From Olsenella profusa DSM 13989 (lineage in GTDB: Bacteria > Actinomycetota > Coriobacteriia > Coriobacteriales > Atopobiaceae): 64,000 bases of DNA. Below are positions 48,793-57,605 of this stretch, piece by piece (positions within the stretch are counted from its first letter, which is position 1; each line of letters starts with the position of its first letter). The DNA lies in NCBI RefSeq assembly GCF_030811115.1, contig NZ_JAUSQK010000001.1, positions 248,001 to 312,000 on the forward strand, given 5' to 3'. Under the pieces are notes generated by a model. The model had not been told where the DNA came from, did not search any database, and worked only from the letters and a program-made list of their open reading frames with translations. A program made the translations under genes and the position numbers.

Positions 48793-50607
48793 CTACCGGG
48801 CCTCTCCATCGAGGAAGCCACCGGTCTGGCGATCCCACAGGCCAGCATACTCGCCACCCGCCTCCACCAGCTCGTGGTGGGTGCCATCCTCAACCACCTG
48901 TCCATGGCTCAGCACCACGATGCGGTCGAGCGACGCCACCGTGGAGAGGCGGTGCGCCACCACGATGGACGTGCGCCCGCGCATGAGGTTCTCGAGCGCG
49001 CCCTGCACGAGCGCCTCGGACTCGGAGTCGAGCGCGCTGGTGGCCTCGTCCAGCACGAGGATGGGGGCGTCCACGAGGATGGCACGGGCGATGGCCACGC
49101 GCTGGCGCTGGCCGCCGGAGAGCCTGACGCCCCGCTCGCCCACCATGGTGTCGAAGCCCCCAGGCAGACGCTCGATGAACTCGAGCGCGTTGGCTTCGGC
49201 GGCCGCCGTGCGGATCTCCCCCTCCGTGGCGTCCGGCTTGCCATAGGCTATGTTCTCGCGGATGGTGCGGTGGAAGAGCAGGGCCTCCTGGGGCACGTAG
49301 GCCACCTGCTGGCGCAGGGACTGCTGGGTGCAGTGACTCACGTCCTGTCCGTCCACGAGCACCTGGCCCTGCTGGACATCATCCAGACGCAGCAGCAGCT
49401 TGGTGAGGGTGGTCTTGCCCGAGCCGGAGCGGCCCACCAGACCCATGCGCTGCCCGGCGGGAATGTGCAGGTTGAGGTCCTGGAAGACGTAGTCGTCCTC
49501 CGGCGCGTCCGGATAGCGAAAGCCGATGTGCGAGAAGTCGATGGCACCCTCCGTCACCTTGAGGGGCTTGGCTCCCTCGTCGTCCGCCACGAGCGTGGGC
49601 TCGTCGAGTACACGCGTCATCTCGGCGGCGTCACCCAGAGCACGGTTGATGCGCGCCATCATGGAGTTGAAGTAGTTGAAGCGCATCGTGAGGTTATAGG
49701 TATAGGTGAACATCATCACGAGCGTACCGGCGCTGATACCGAACCAGGCGTTGCCGCCCGACACGAAGATGGACACGATGAGCATGATCACCGTGATGAG
49801 GAACGACGTGATGAAGCCGCGACGCATGGCGGCGCGCATGTTGACGTTGGCCGCACGCATGGCATCCTGGTCGGCCTGGGTGAACGTGTCGCGCTCGAAG
49901 TCCTCGCGCCCGTAGGTCTTCACGGCAAGGATGTTGGTGACGGCGTCGGACAGCACGCCCGAGAGGCGGTTCTGCGCGTTGGAGGCGTCTGAGGCCAGCA
50001 CCAGGATGCGCTTATACATGCGATAGGCCAACAGCACGTAGAGCATCAGCATGAGCATGAGGACGAGCACGAAGCTCGGGGCGGAGGGAGCCAGGGTCGT
50101 GATGGTGAGCACCACGGAGGCGAGGGTGGGCCACAGGCTGTAGGTGAGCACGTCCACCAGGCCGGAGTAGCCGCTCACGAAGCGCGAGGTCTGGCTCACG
50201 AGGCTGCCGCCAAGGCGACTGTCATGGAAGGTCATGGACTGGTTGGAGAGCGTGTCGAAGCACAGGCGCGAGAGCTGGTAGTCCCCGTTGATCTCGAGCT
50301 TGTAGACCGAGTAGTCCTGCAACTTGGAGAGCACCTGTCCCACGGCGTTGACCAGCAGGAGGGCCAGGATGTAGGGGCCGAAGACCTGAAACACCTGATC
50401 AGCCGCCACGGGAGATGCCTGCACGCGGTCCACGATGAGGCCCATCACATACGTGTTCGCAAAGGTGAGCAGCGCGATGTAGCCAACCGAGCTGATGATG
50501 GAGAGGGCGAAGACCCCAGGCTTCTGCCTGGTGACACCCCAGAAGTAATGGAGCGTGCGCCCGATGGTGGCGCGGTCGTTCGCGTCGGTCGTCTTGCGAA
50601 GTGCCAT
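48793..50607 (-). CDS. ABC exporter, fused membrane and ATPase domains
   Basis: A 604-residue half-transporter. Six transmembrane helices occupy about 25-320, then an ABC ATPase with Walker A GRSGSGKTTLTKLL, Q-loop YVPQEALLF, signature RLSGGQRQRVAIA and Walker B ILVLDEATSALD. It belongs to the MdlB/MsbA-like multidrug exporter group. The start at ATG 50607 follows GGGGG. No partner half-transporter is adjacent, so it may act as a homodimer. Confidence 0.93.
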   Translation of the reverse strand: MALRKTTDANDRATIGRTLHYFWGVTRQKPGVFALSIISSVGYIALLTFANTYVMGLIVDRVQASPVAADQVFQVFGPYILALLLVNAVGQVLSKLQDYSVYKLEINGDYQLSRLCFDTLSNQSMTFHDSRLGGSLVSQTSRFVSGYSGLVDVLTYSLWPTLASVVLTITTLAPSAPSFVLVLMLMLMLYVLLAYRMYKRILVLASDASNAQNRLSGVLSDAVTNILAVKTYGREDFERDTFTQADQDAMRAANVNMRAAMRRGFITSFLITVIMLIVSIFVSGGNAWFGISAGTLVMMFTYTYNLTMRFNYFNSMMARINRALGDAAEMTRVLDEPTLVADDEGAKPLKVTEGAIDFSHIGFRYPDAPEDDYVFQDLNLHIPAGQRMGLVGRSGSGKTTLTKLLLRLDDVQQGQVLVDGQDVSHCTQQSLRQQVAYVPQEALLFHRTIRENIAYGKPDATEGEIRTAAAEANALEFIERLPGGFDTMVGERGVRLSGGQRQRVAIARAILVDAPILVLDEATSALDSESEALVQGALENLMRGRTSIVVAHRLSTVASLDRIVVLSHGQVVEDGTHHELVEAGGEYAGLWDRQTGGFLDGEAR

Positions 50608-50718
50608 GTGATCCCCCAAGTAGGTGCCGTGTGCAGAAGGTGCAGGCGATATACCCGAGGTTGATACCCATTTGTCGGCCGCTGTTTCGGCCTGGGTCTG
50701 ACTCCGGTCACACAAGGA

Positions 50719-50742
50719 GGGGGCCTCCCGAAGGAGGCCCCC
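50719..50742 (-). terminator. Terminator after tRNA-Leu
   Basis: A 10-bp stem GGGGGCCTCC/GGAGGCCCCC with a TTCG loop, followed by TCCTTGTG, just past the tRNA 3' end. A near-identical hairpin lies at 57421-57444. Confidence 0.75.
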
Positions 50743-50752
50743 TGATCATGCG

Positions 50753-50843
50753 TGGTGTCGGAGGCGGGACTTGAACCCGCACGACCTTTTAGTCAGTCAC
50801 TAGCACCTCAAGCTAGCGCGTCTGCCAATTCCGCCACTCCGAC
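50753..50843 (-). tRNA. tRNA-Leu (anticodon GAG), CCA encoded
   Basis: A class II tRNA of 91 bases including CCA. Acceptor GTCGGAG pairs with CTCCGAC. The anticodon loop is TTGAGGT, so anticodon GAG reads CUC and CUU. A long variable arm and a T-arm with loop TTCAAGT are present. It is flanked by a clear promoter and terminator. Confidence 0.95.
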
Positions 50844-50863
50844 ATTCATGTGGTGCAGGAAGA

Positions 50864-50892
50864 ACGATAACACAGCCCTTGACTCATGGCAA
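50864..50892 (-). promoter_or_regulatory. Promoter of tRNA-Leu
   Basis: On the minus strand, -35 TTGCCA (complement of 50887-50892), a 17-base spacer and -10 TATCGT (complement of 50864-50869), about 20 bases before the mature 5' end. Confidence 0.65.
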
Positions 50893-50958
50893 TGGAAAAA
50901 GATGGACCCTGCGACCCATGCGACATCCCGGTCACGCAGCAGAAAGCAAGCTGACAGC

Positions 50959-52011
50959 CTACAGCCTGACAGAGGCCCCCTTGATGGGATGGGGCTCCGC
51001 AAAGTGGCATGCGCAGAAGTGTCCCTGCCTGATCTCGCGCAAGGCAGGGACCTCCTCGGAGCAACGCTCCCGTGCGATGGGACAGCGCGTATGAAACGGA
51101 CAGCCTGAGGGCGGGTCAATGGGCGAAGGCACGTCACCGGCAAGGATGATGCGCTTACGCTTGTGCTGGACGTCAGGATCGGGGACGGGCACCGCAGAGA
51201 GCAGCGATTGCGTGTAGGGGTGGCAGGGTTCCACATAGAGGGACTTCCAACCGGAGCACTCCATGAGGTGTCCCAGGTACATGACGGCCACACGATCGGA
51301 GCTATGCTGCACCACCGAAAGGTCATGCGCAATGAAGAGGTATGCCGTCTCGTACTCCCTCTGCAGGTCGGAAAGCAGGTTCAGGACCTGGGCTTGGATG
51401 GAGACATCGAGCGCCGAGACCGGCTCGTCGCAGATGATGAGCTTCGGATGCACGGCAAAGGCGCGAGCGATGCCCACACGCTGGCGCTGACCACCGGAGA
51501 ACTCATGGGGATAGCGGTTGATGTGCTCGGGATTCAGGCCAACGATATCCAGAAGATCTCGCACATACTTCGTGCGCTTCGCCCGATCGGGCAGGATCCC
51601 ATGAATCAGCAGTGGTTCGGAGATGATCTCCCCGATGGTCATGCGTGGGTTCAACGATGCGTAAGGGTCCTGGAAGATATACTGGATGTCACGATGCATC
51701 GCTTTGAACTCGGACCTGCTCATCTTGGCAATGTCCTTGCCATCGAAGAGGACCCTCCCGGACGTAGGGGTCGTCAGGCGCATGATGGACCGCCCGGTCG
51801 TGGACTTGCCACAGCCGGATTCGCCAACAAGACCGAAGGTCTCACCTGGATAGATGTCAAAGCTCACGTCCTCGACGGCGTGGACCCTCTTCGCATCCCT
51901 ACGCTTGGAGGCGATCACGCCGGACTCGATGGGAAACTCCTTGGTGAGGTGCTCGACCCGTAGCAGAGGCCTCCGCTCGGTGCGAGCCTCCCTGTGCTCG
52001 GTACGTGACAT
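50959..52011 (-). CDS. oppF: Oligopeptide ABC transporter ATPase, OppF type
   Basis: A 350-residue ATPase: Walker A GESGCGKSTTGRSI, signature FSGGQRQRVGIA, Walker B LIICDEPVSALD, and the C-terminal oligopeptide-transporter extension with CPFHTRCPIARERC, whose cysteines may hold an iron-sulfur cluster in this family. ATG at 52011 lies one base after the oppD stop. Last gene of opp operon 1 (oppA-B-C-D-F order). Confidence 0.93.
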   Translation of the reverse strand: MSRTEHREARTERRPLLRVEHLTKEFPIESGVIASKRRDAKRVHAVEDVSFDIYPGETFGLVGESGCGKSTTGRSIMRLTTPTSGRVLFDGKDIAKMSRSEFKAMHRDIQYIFQDPYASLNPRMTIGEIISEPLLIHGILPDRAKRTKYVRDLLDIVGLNPEHINRYPHEFSGGQRQRVGIARAFAVHPKLIICDEPVSALDVSIQAQVLNLLSDLQREYETAYLFIAHDLSVVQHSSDRVAVMYLGHLMECSGWKSLYVEPCHPYTQSLLSAVPVPDPDVQHKRKRIILAGDVPSPIDPPSGCPFHTRCPIARERCSEEVPALREIRQGHFCACHFAEPHPIKGASVRL

Positions 52012-52012
52012 C

Positions 52013-53149
52013 CTATGCCTCGCCTCCTTCCCCGTTTGAGGCGCCCACAGACGCGGCGCCGTCACCGTCCCTCGACCGCGAGGTGTGCGGCGCATTCCTC
52101 GCAACGAACGCGGCATCATGCGAGTAGTGGCAGCGGGAATAGTGGCCTGTCTCGCCTACATAGAGCTCGGGCTCCTTCGCCCTACAGAGATCGGTCGCAT
52201 AGGGGCAGCGTGGCGCAAACACACAGCCTGCAGGTACGCTCACCAATGAGGGCGGATTGCCCTTGATGGGCGTGAGCGCATGCTTGGCATCCATGATGGG
52301 ATCAGGGATGGAGCGTGTGAGACCCCAGGTATAGGGGTGCATCGATGCATAGAAGATCTCGTCTGCCGTGCCGAATTCGACGGGCTGCCCCGCGTACATG
52401 ACCATGATCTTGTCCGCCACGTCAGCGACGACACCGAGGTCGTGCGTGATCATGATGATGGCGTTGCCGTTCTGACTCTGCATCTGTTGCATGAGCTCGA
52501 TGATCTGCGCCTGGATCGTGACGTCAAGGGCGGTGGTGGGCTCGTCGGCAATGAGGATGTCGGGATCGCAGGCAAGCGCCATGGCAATCATGACGCGCTG
52601 ACGCATGCCACCAGAAAACTCATGGGGGTAGTCCCTCACGCGCTGCTCGGGATTGGGGATACCCACCATGTCAAGAAGCTCGATGGAACGCTGGAGCGCC
52701 TGCCTCTTGCTGTACCCACGATGGAGGATCATGCCCTCGCTGAGCTGGCGCCCTATGGTATAGACCGGATTGAGGGAGGTCATCGGATCCTGGAAGATCA
52801 TCGCGATGTCGTTGCCACGGATATGCTCCATCTGCTCCTCGCCCATCTTGAGCAGGGACTCACCGTGATAGCGGACATCTCCGCCCTCGATGCGCCCCGG
52901 TGGCATGTCAACTAGGCCCATGATGGTAAGGGATGTGACGGACTTGCCCGAGCCAGACTCCCCGACAACTCCCAGCGTCTCCCCCCTGTCAAGCGTATAC
53001 GAGACACCATTGACGGCCTTTACGACACCATCCTGCGTGTGAAAGTACATCCTGAGATCGTCAACCTCAAGCAGATGCCGTCCGTCAGGAACCGGCTGCT
53101 CCTTGAGATCCCTATAGGTGACGTCCTTCTTCCTTCTGAATAGCATCAT
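52013..53149 (-). CDS. oppD: Oligopeptide ABC transporter ATPase, OppD type
   Basis: A 378-residue ATPase: Walker [15 protein letters not shown], signature [12 protein letters not shown], Walker [13 protein letters not shown], and the [15 protein letters not shown]-terminal motif. The ATG overlaps the oppC stop by four bases. It pairs with OppF to drive uptake. Confidence 0.93.
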   Translation of the reverse strand: MMLFRRKKDVTYRDLKEQPVPDGRHLLEVDDLRMYFHTQDGVVKAVNGVSYTLDRGETLGVVGESGSGKSVTSLTIMGLVDMPPGRIEGGDVRYHGESLLKMGEEQMEHIRGNDIAMIFQDPMTSLNPVYTIGRQLSEGMILHRGYSKRQALQRSIELLDMVGIPNPEQRVRDYPHEFSGGMRQRVMIAMALACDPDILIADEPTTALDVTIQAQIIELMQQMQSQNGNAIIMITHDLGVVADVADKIMVMYAGQPVEFGTADEIFYASMHPYTWGLTRSIPDPIMDAKHALTPIKGNPPSLVSVPAGCVFAPRCPYATDLCRAKEPELYVGETGHYSRCHYSHDAAFVARNAPHTSRSRDGDGAASVGASNGEGGEA

Positions 53150-54120
53150 GCATCCTTCATCTTGACGTCGAGGGCATCGCGCAGACCGTCACCAAGGAGC
53201 GTGAACGCAAGGACGGTCAGCAAGATCGCAAGGCCCGGCATGATCATGAGCCATGGTTGTGTCGCAAGGAACTTCTGTCCATCCTCAATGAGGATTCCCC
53301 AGGAGGGGTCGGGTGGGACGACGCCCATGCCCAGAAACGAGAGCGCCGCCTCGGTGAGAATGGCGCCACCGATGTTCATCGTGGCATAGACCACAATGGA
53401 TGCGACGGAGTTGGGGAAGATGTGTCGCACGATGATGCGCGCATCCGATGCGCCCATGGAACGTGCGGCATCCACGTAATCGTTCTCCTTGACCGAGAGA
53501 ATCGCCGAGCGGAACACGCGAGCGATGGAGGGCCATCCCAGAACGCCGATGGCAATGAACACGTTTTGGATGCCGGATCCCAACACCGCCAGCATCACGA
53601 TCACGAAGAGCGTATAGGGGAATGCCAGGAAGATGTCGGCAAGGCGCATGATTATGGTGTCCCATATACCACCATGGTAGGCCGCAAGCGCACCCATCAC
53701 CAGGCCGATGGCCGTGGAAATCGCCGTTGCCAGGATGCCGACGGCCAGGGAGATGCGCGCACCATAGATGACGCGCGAGAGCACGTCACGTCCAACCTGG
53801 TCGGTGCCAAAGGGATGCTGGGCGCTCATAGGCAGGCGAGCGTCATAGAGCTGGGCCGTGGGACTACCAAGTGCCTGGGGAACCCAGAGGTCGGCGGTGA
53901 GGGCCACGATGACGATGAACACGACCCACACGACAGCGGCAATGGCAAGCCGATTCCTGCGGAGACGTGCGAAGGCGTCACCCCAGAGCGTGCGGGAGGG
54001 TGCCGCCGAGACCGCTTGGGTACCCTCGGGAGGTGCGGCACTGCGCTGATCTTCCGGCGTCTCAATGCCCACGGGCTCGCCCTTCCTGATGGTCTGAAAG
54101 GTCTTCCTCATGCGTCCCAC
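53146..54120 (-). CDS. oppC: Oligopeptide ABC transporter permease, OppC type
   Basis: A 324-residue BPD-transport permease with a hydrophilic N-terminal region, one helix, then the periplasmic loop and the five-helix core containing the EAA motif (YVDAARSMGASDARIIVRHIFPN). The GTG start at 54120 is contiguous with the oppB stop. ATG at 54111 is an alternative start that removes three residues. Confidence 0.92.
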   Translation of the reverse strand: MGRMRKTFQTIRKGEPVGIETPEDQRSAAPPEGTQAVSAAPSRTLWGDAFARLRRNRLAIAAVVWVVFIVIVALTADLWVPQALGSPTAQLYDARLPMSAQHPFGTDQVGRDVLSRVIYGARISLAVGILATAISTAIGLVMGALAAYHGGIWDTIIMRLADIFLAFPYTLFVIVMLAVLGSGIQNVFIAIGVLGWPSIARVFRSAILSVKENDYVDAARSMGASDARIIVRHIFPNSVASIVVYATMNIGGAILTEAALSFLGMGVVPPDPSWGILIEDGQKFLATQPWLMIMPGLAILLTVLAFTLLGDGLRDALDVKMKDA

Positions 54121-55161
54121 CTACCCCTGGTCCTTGGACTTGCCATATCTGATACGTGGATCAAGGAAGGCATAGCTGATGTCGACGACGAGGTTGATGA
54201 CCATAACCACCAGGACAATGACCGTCACGGACCCAAGCACGATGGGCCAGTCGCGCTGCGTGATGGCACGATAGGTCTCGTATCCCACTCCGGGCCAGTT
54301 GAAGACCGTCTCGGTAAGGATGGCGCCGGCAAGCATGGTGCCGAAGTCAATGCCGATGTAGGTCACGACGGGAATGAGGGCGTTCTTCAGGGCATGATGA
54401 AGAATGACCGCATGACGAGAGAGGCCCTTGGCGCGAGCCGTGCGAATGTAATCCTGGTTCATGATCTCCAGCAACTGGGAACGCATGATACGCGCCGTAT
54501 ACGCCGTCGAGACCGATGCGAGCGTAATGGCTGGAAGGATGTAGTACATGCCACTGCTGAACTCGGCATATGGTCCACCCGCCCCAGAGATGGGCAGATA
54601 GGCCGATCCTCCCGTGGCATTCTTGAGCACAATGCCGAAAAGGAGCTGCAGGAGCATGCCCAACCAGAATGCCGGCATGGCCACGAGGATGGACGTCGAG
54701 AGAGTCACCAGGACGTCCCAGAACGAGTATCTCTTGATGGCCGAGACCATCCCGGCAAGGATGCCTATCACCGCCTCTATCAGAATGGCCACGATGGCCA
54801 AACGGATGGTATAGGGATACTTCTCGGCAAGGATGTCGGCAACGGGTCTGCCCGACTGCTGATAGGAGACGCCCAGATCGCCGTGGAGCAGACCACCGAC
54901 ATACAGCACATAACGCTTCCAGAGAGGGGTCTCGATGGTATGCCCTGTCTCGTCATAGACGATGTTGCCATCTCCGTCGGTCTCGATGAGGTGATAGGTG
55001 GCACGCAGGTTGTTCTCGGTCACCTGGTCAAGCTGCTTTTCGCCCGCGATGAGCTTGATGGGGTCGCCGGGAACGACGTTCTGCATCAGGAACAGGATGA
55101 GCGTCACACCCAAAAAGACGGGAATGAACTGCAGGATGCGCTTTGCGATGTATCTACCCAT
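54121..55161 (-). CDS. oppB: Oligopeptide ABC transporter permease, OppB type
   Basis: A 346-residue permease beginning MGRYIAKRILQFIPVFLGVTLILFL, with the usual long periplasmic loop and core EAA motif (DYIRTARAKGLSRHAVILHHALKN). ATG follows AAGGAGAG. It is separated from oppA by a hairpin. Confidence 0.93.
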   Translation of the reverse strand: MGRYIAKRILQFIPVFLGVTLILFLMQNVVPGDPIKLIAGEKQLDQVTENNLRATYHLIETDGDGNIVYDETGHTIETPLWKRYVLYVGGLLHGDLGVSYQQSGRPVADILAEKYPYTIRLAIVAILIEAVIGILAGMVSAIKRYSFWDVLVTLSTSILVAMPAFWLGMLLQLLFGIVLKNATGGSAYLPISGAGGPYAEFSSGMYYILPAITLASVSTAYTARIMRSQLLEIMNQDYIRTARAKGLSRHAVILHHALKNALIPVVTYIGIDFGTMLAGAILTETVFNWPGVGYETYRAITQRDWPIVLGSVTVIVLVVMVINLVVDISYAFLDPRIRYGKSKDQG

Positions 55162-55239
55162 GAAGGGGACTCTCCTTGGTTGGGTCTGCCCCATGACAGG
55201 GACGAAGGCACATCTTGCCTGGGACGAACCCATATGAAC

Positions 55240-55271
55240 GGGGGCGGGCACCTAACCTGATACCCGCTCCC
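55240..55271 (-). terminator. Intercistronic hairpin between oppA and oppB
   Basis: An 11-bp stem with one mismatch (complement of 55261-55271 with 55240-55250) and a ten-base loop, without a U-tract. It probably limits read-through or protects the oppA mRNA end, giving more binding protein than permease. Confidence 0.5.
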
Positions 55272-55307
55272 GACCTCTGCTGTCTTGGGATGGCCTGCGC
55301 CGTGAGG

Positions 55308-56933
55308 CTACGCCTTGAGCGTCGTCGTGGCGAAGTCCACCTTGTTCTGAGGGTCGAGATAGAGGCTCTCGACTCGCTCGCTACCCACCCAGTTGTGAGC
55401 GTAGAACATCAGGGGGACGATGGGCATGTCCTCACCGATGAGCTGATTGACCTCGCGGAGCTTGGCCTTGCGCTCCTCCTCGTCAGCAATCTGTCGGGCA
55501 TCATCGATGCCCTGGTCCACCTCGTCATCCTTATACTTGGAGTAGTTGTTGTCAGCGGTGCTGTAGAAGTTGGGGTAGAGCATGTTGTCGATCGTGGGAT
55601 AGTCGGCAATCCAGCCGAGACGTCCCATCGTAAAGTCGCCGCCCTTGAGCTTTTGCAGATAGGAGGCCCACTCCTGGGACTCTTGCTGAACCTTCAGCCC
55701 CACGGCCTCAAGATCGCTCTGCACCATGGACATGATGTCCTCATGGCCACCACCCGAGTTATAGGAGAGGGTCACCTCGGTACCGGCAAGGCCGTTGTCG
55801 TCAATGAGCTTCTGGGCCGCATCCTTGTCGTACCTGCAGTCCGCCCAGGCGTTGCTGCCGTCGGGATCGAGCACCGTGGGGATGACGCTGTCGGCTGGGA
55901 TGCGTGTGCCCTCGAAGAGCGTGTCGCAGATGCTCTGCCTATCGATGGCCAGCGAGACGGCATGACGCAGGTTCTTGTCAGGCATCTTCTCGATGTTGAT
56001 GGCGAGGTAGTAGACGGACAGCTCGGCGCCCGTCAGGGTCTGGTGACCCGGCGTCACGGTGTAGCCGTCATCCGACTTGCCGTACTTCTCGATGGTCTCG
56101 TTGAAGCGACCGGTGGGGATCTGCGCCATGTCGATATTGCCACCCTCGAACTCGCGGAAGGCCGTGTCGGGATCCTTCTGGATGGAGAAGTTGATACCGT
56201 CGAGCTTGGCCTTCTCGCCATAATAGTCATCGAAGCGCACGACGTTGATGTATTGGTCGGCCACCCACTGGCCATCCATCTTGAAGGGGCCATTGCCAAT
56301 GGGGGCCACCAGGAAGGACTCGGGGTCGTCGAGGGCAGCCTGGGGCACGGGCGCCAATGCGGAATGCGTGCACACCGTAAGGAAGTCGGCCATGGACGAG
56401 CTTAGGGTCACCTCGAACGTGGTGTCATCCACGGCCTTGAGGCCCTCCATCTCGGTTGCCGTGCCCTTGAGAAACTCGTCGTATCCCTTGACGGGAGCAA
56501 GATGGTAGTTGATCTCAGATGGGGTAGCCATCTTTGGGTTGACGATGCGCTCCCAACCGCGCTTGAAGGAGGCCGCATCGACGGCATCACCGTTGTGGAA
56601 CGTGGCCCCCTTGACGAGATGGAAGGTGAAGACGGTGTCATCGTCATTGACCTCCCAGGACTCGGCGGCCTTGCCCACGACCTCGTGCTTGCTCCAGTCG
56701 TAGCCGACCAGCGCGTCGAAGAGGATGTGCTCGACCTGTGTGCCCTGATCCTCCTGCGTGTTGTAGGGGTCGATGGCAACGGGATTGTTGATGTAGTACT
56801 TGAGCGTGCCGCCCTTCTTGCCTTGGCCCGTGCTGCCGTCCCTCTTGCCGCAGGCGGCCAGGGTGGCAAGGGCACTAGCGGCAAGCCCTCCCCCAATGAA
56901 GCCGCGACGACTCACCACATGATCGTTTTTCAT
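55308..56933 (-). CDS. oppA: Oligopeptide-binding lipoprotein, OppA type (system 1)
   Basis: A 541-residue SBP family 5 binding protein. The N-terminus has twin arginines (SRRGFIGGGLAASALATLAACG) ending in a lipobox Cys, so Tat export and lipid attachment are likely. The family signature follows (AAESWEVNDDDTVFTFHLVKGATFHNGDAVDA). ATG at 56933 follows AGGAGGAG. First gene of opp operon 1. Confidence 0.92.
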   Translation of the reverse strand: MKNDHVVSRRGFIGGGLAASALATLAACGKRDGSTGQGKKGGTLKYYINNPVAIDPYNTQEDQGTQVEHILFDALVGYDWSKHEVVGKAAESWEVNDDDTVFTFHLVKGATFHNGDAVDAASFKRGWERIVNPKMATPSEINYHLAPVKGYDEFLKGTATEMEGLKAVDDTTFEVTLSSSMADFLTVCTHSALAPVPQAALDDPESFLVAPIGNGPFKMDGQWVADQYINVVRFDDYYGEKAKLDGINFSIQKDPDTAFREFEGGNIDMAQIPTGRFNETIEKYGKSDDGYTVTPGHQTLTGAELSVYYLAINIEKMPDKNLRHAVSLAIDRQSICDTLFEGTRIPADSVIPTVLDPDGSNAWADCRYDKDAAQKLIDDNGLAGTEVTLSYNSGGGHEDIMSMVQSDLEAVGLKVQQESQEWASYLQKLKGGDFTMGRLGWIADYPTIDNMLYPNFYSTADNNYSKYKDDEVDQGIDDARQIADEEERKAKLREVNQLIGEDMPIVPLMFYAHNWVGSERVESLYLDPQNKVDFATTTLKA

Positions 56934-57420
56934 GCTCTCCTCCTCTGTTGACGGGAACCGCTCCAACCTGACACCGCCACGACACCACATGAATCATACT
57001 GGTTATTTTAAGGAACAATGGGCATGGTATTGCCTTGCGGTGCTCGCTTGTTGCGTGGTTGTAACGCATGAGTATACTAGGTTCATCCACAGGCCCATCC
57101 GGACACTCGGGTCTTGCTCCCAAACCTACCCGCATGCGCCCCGCCGAGGCCGAGCTGGGATGCTGGAGTCGCTCTACACCATCGAGCCGCCTACGAATCG
57201 GGGTACGTCCACCCGCTCGATCGCCTGCAGTTGGCGAGAGCCCAAGGCCGCAGTGGACAAACTGGAGGGGCACAGGGAGGCCGTGCTCGCGGAGGACGCA
57301 TCCACCCCCTCTCCGCCTTCGGATGCGGGCCGATTGCCACCAACAGCTCGGTGTGACTGACCGCATGGCGAAAGGCGTCCGAAACGGGACAGGACCCCCA
57401 AGGCCGCGAGGCGATTGGAA
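56934..57420. other. Gap upstream of opp operon 1
   Basis: The stretch between oppA and the decayed tRNA contains the oppA leader and an AT-richer segment (56990-57080) with a TATGAT and a TATACT box as promoter candidates. The part at 57090-57400 is GC-rich with short open frames in both directions and no recognisable protein. It may be worn coding sequence. Confidence 0.4.
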
Positions 57421-57444
57421 GGGGGCCTCCCGCAGGAGGCCCCC
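57421..57444 (-). terminator. Hairpin after the decayed tRNA-Leu copy
   Basis: The 10-bp stem is the same as at 50719-50742 (GGGGGCCTCC/GGAGGCCCCC), and only the loop differs (TGCG). It was evidently duplicated together with the tRNA. Confidence 0.65.
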
Positions 57445-57453
57445 GACGATGCA

Positions 57454-57543
57454 TGGCGCCAGTGGCGGGACTCGCATCCGCTTGACCCTCCAGTCAGCCA
57501 CTAGCAACTCAGCTAGTGTGTCTGCCGATTCACTCACTCTGAC
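57454..57543 (-). pseudogene. tRNA-Leu pseudogene (paralogue of the 50753 gene)
   Basis: It aligns along its full length with the intact tRNA-Leu. The anticodon loop has lost one base (TGAGTT), the T-loop is TGCGAGT with a mismatched stem, the acceptor has an A-A mismatch, and the position matching the terminal CCA is retained. The upstream sequence to about 57595 still resembles the intact promoter, but the -35 box is lost. It was duplicated as a unit with promoter and terminator, then decayed. Confidence 0.8.
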
Positions 57544-57605
57544 CTTCATGTGCCACAGGTGGAGCGATAACACAACCATCACGCCATCGCGGCGACTCTG
57601 TTGAC

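Noticed and set aside
57090-57400. Protein-coding gene upstream of the tRNA pseudogene
   Set aside because: Several short frames exist on both strands, but none has a ribosome site plus recognisable sequence. Kept only as possible worn coding DNA.
57454-57543. Functional second tRNA-Leu
   Set aside because: The shortened anticodon loop, lost T-loop consensus, stem mismatches and degraded -35 box argue for a pseudogene.
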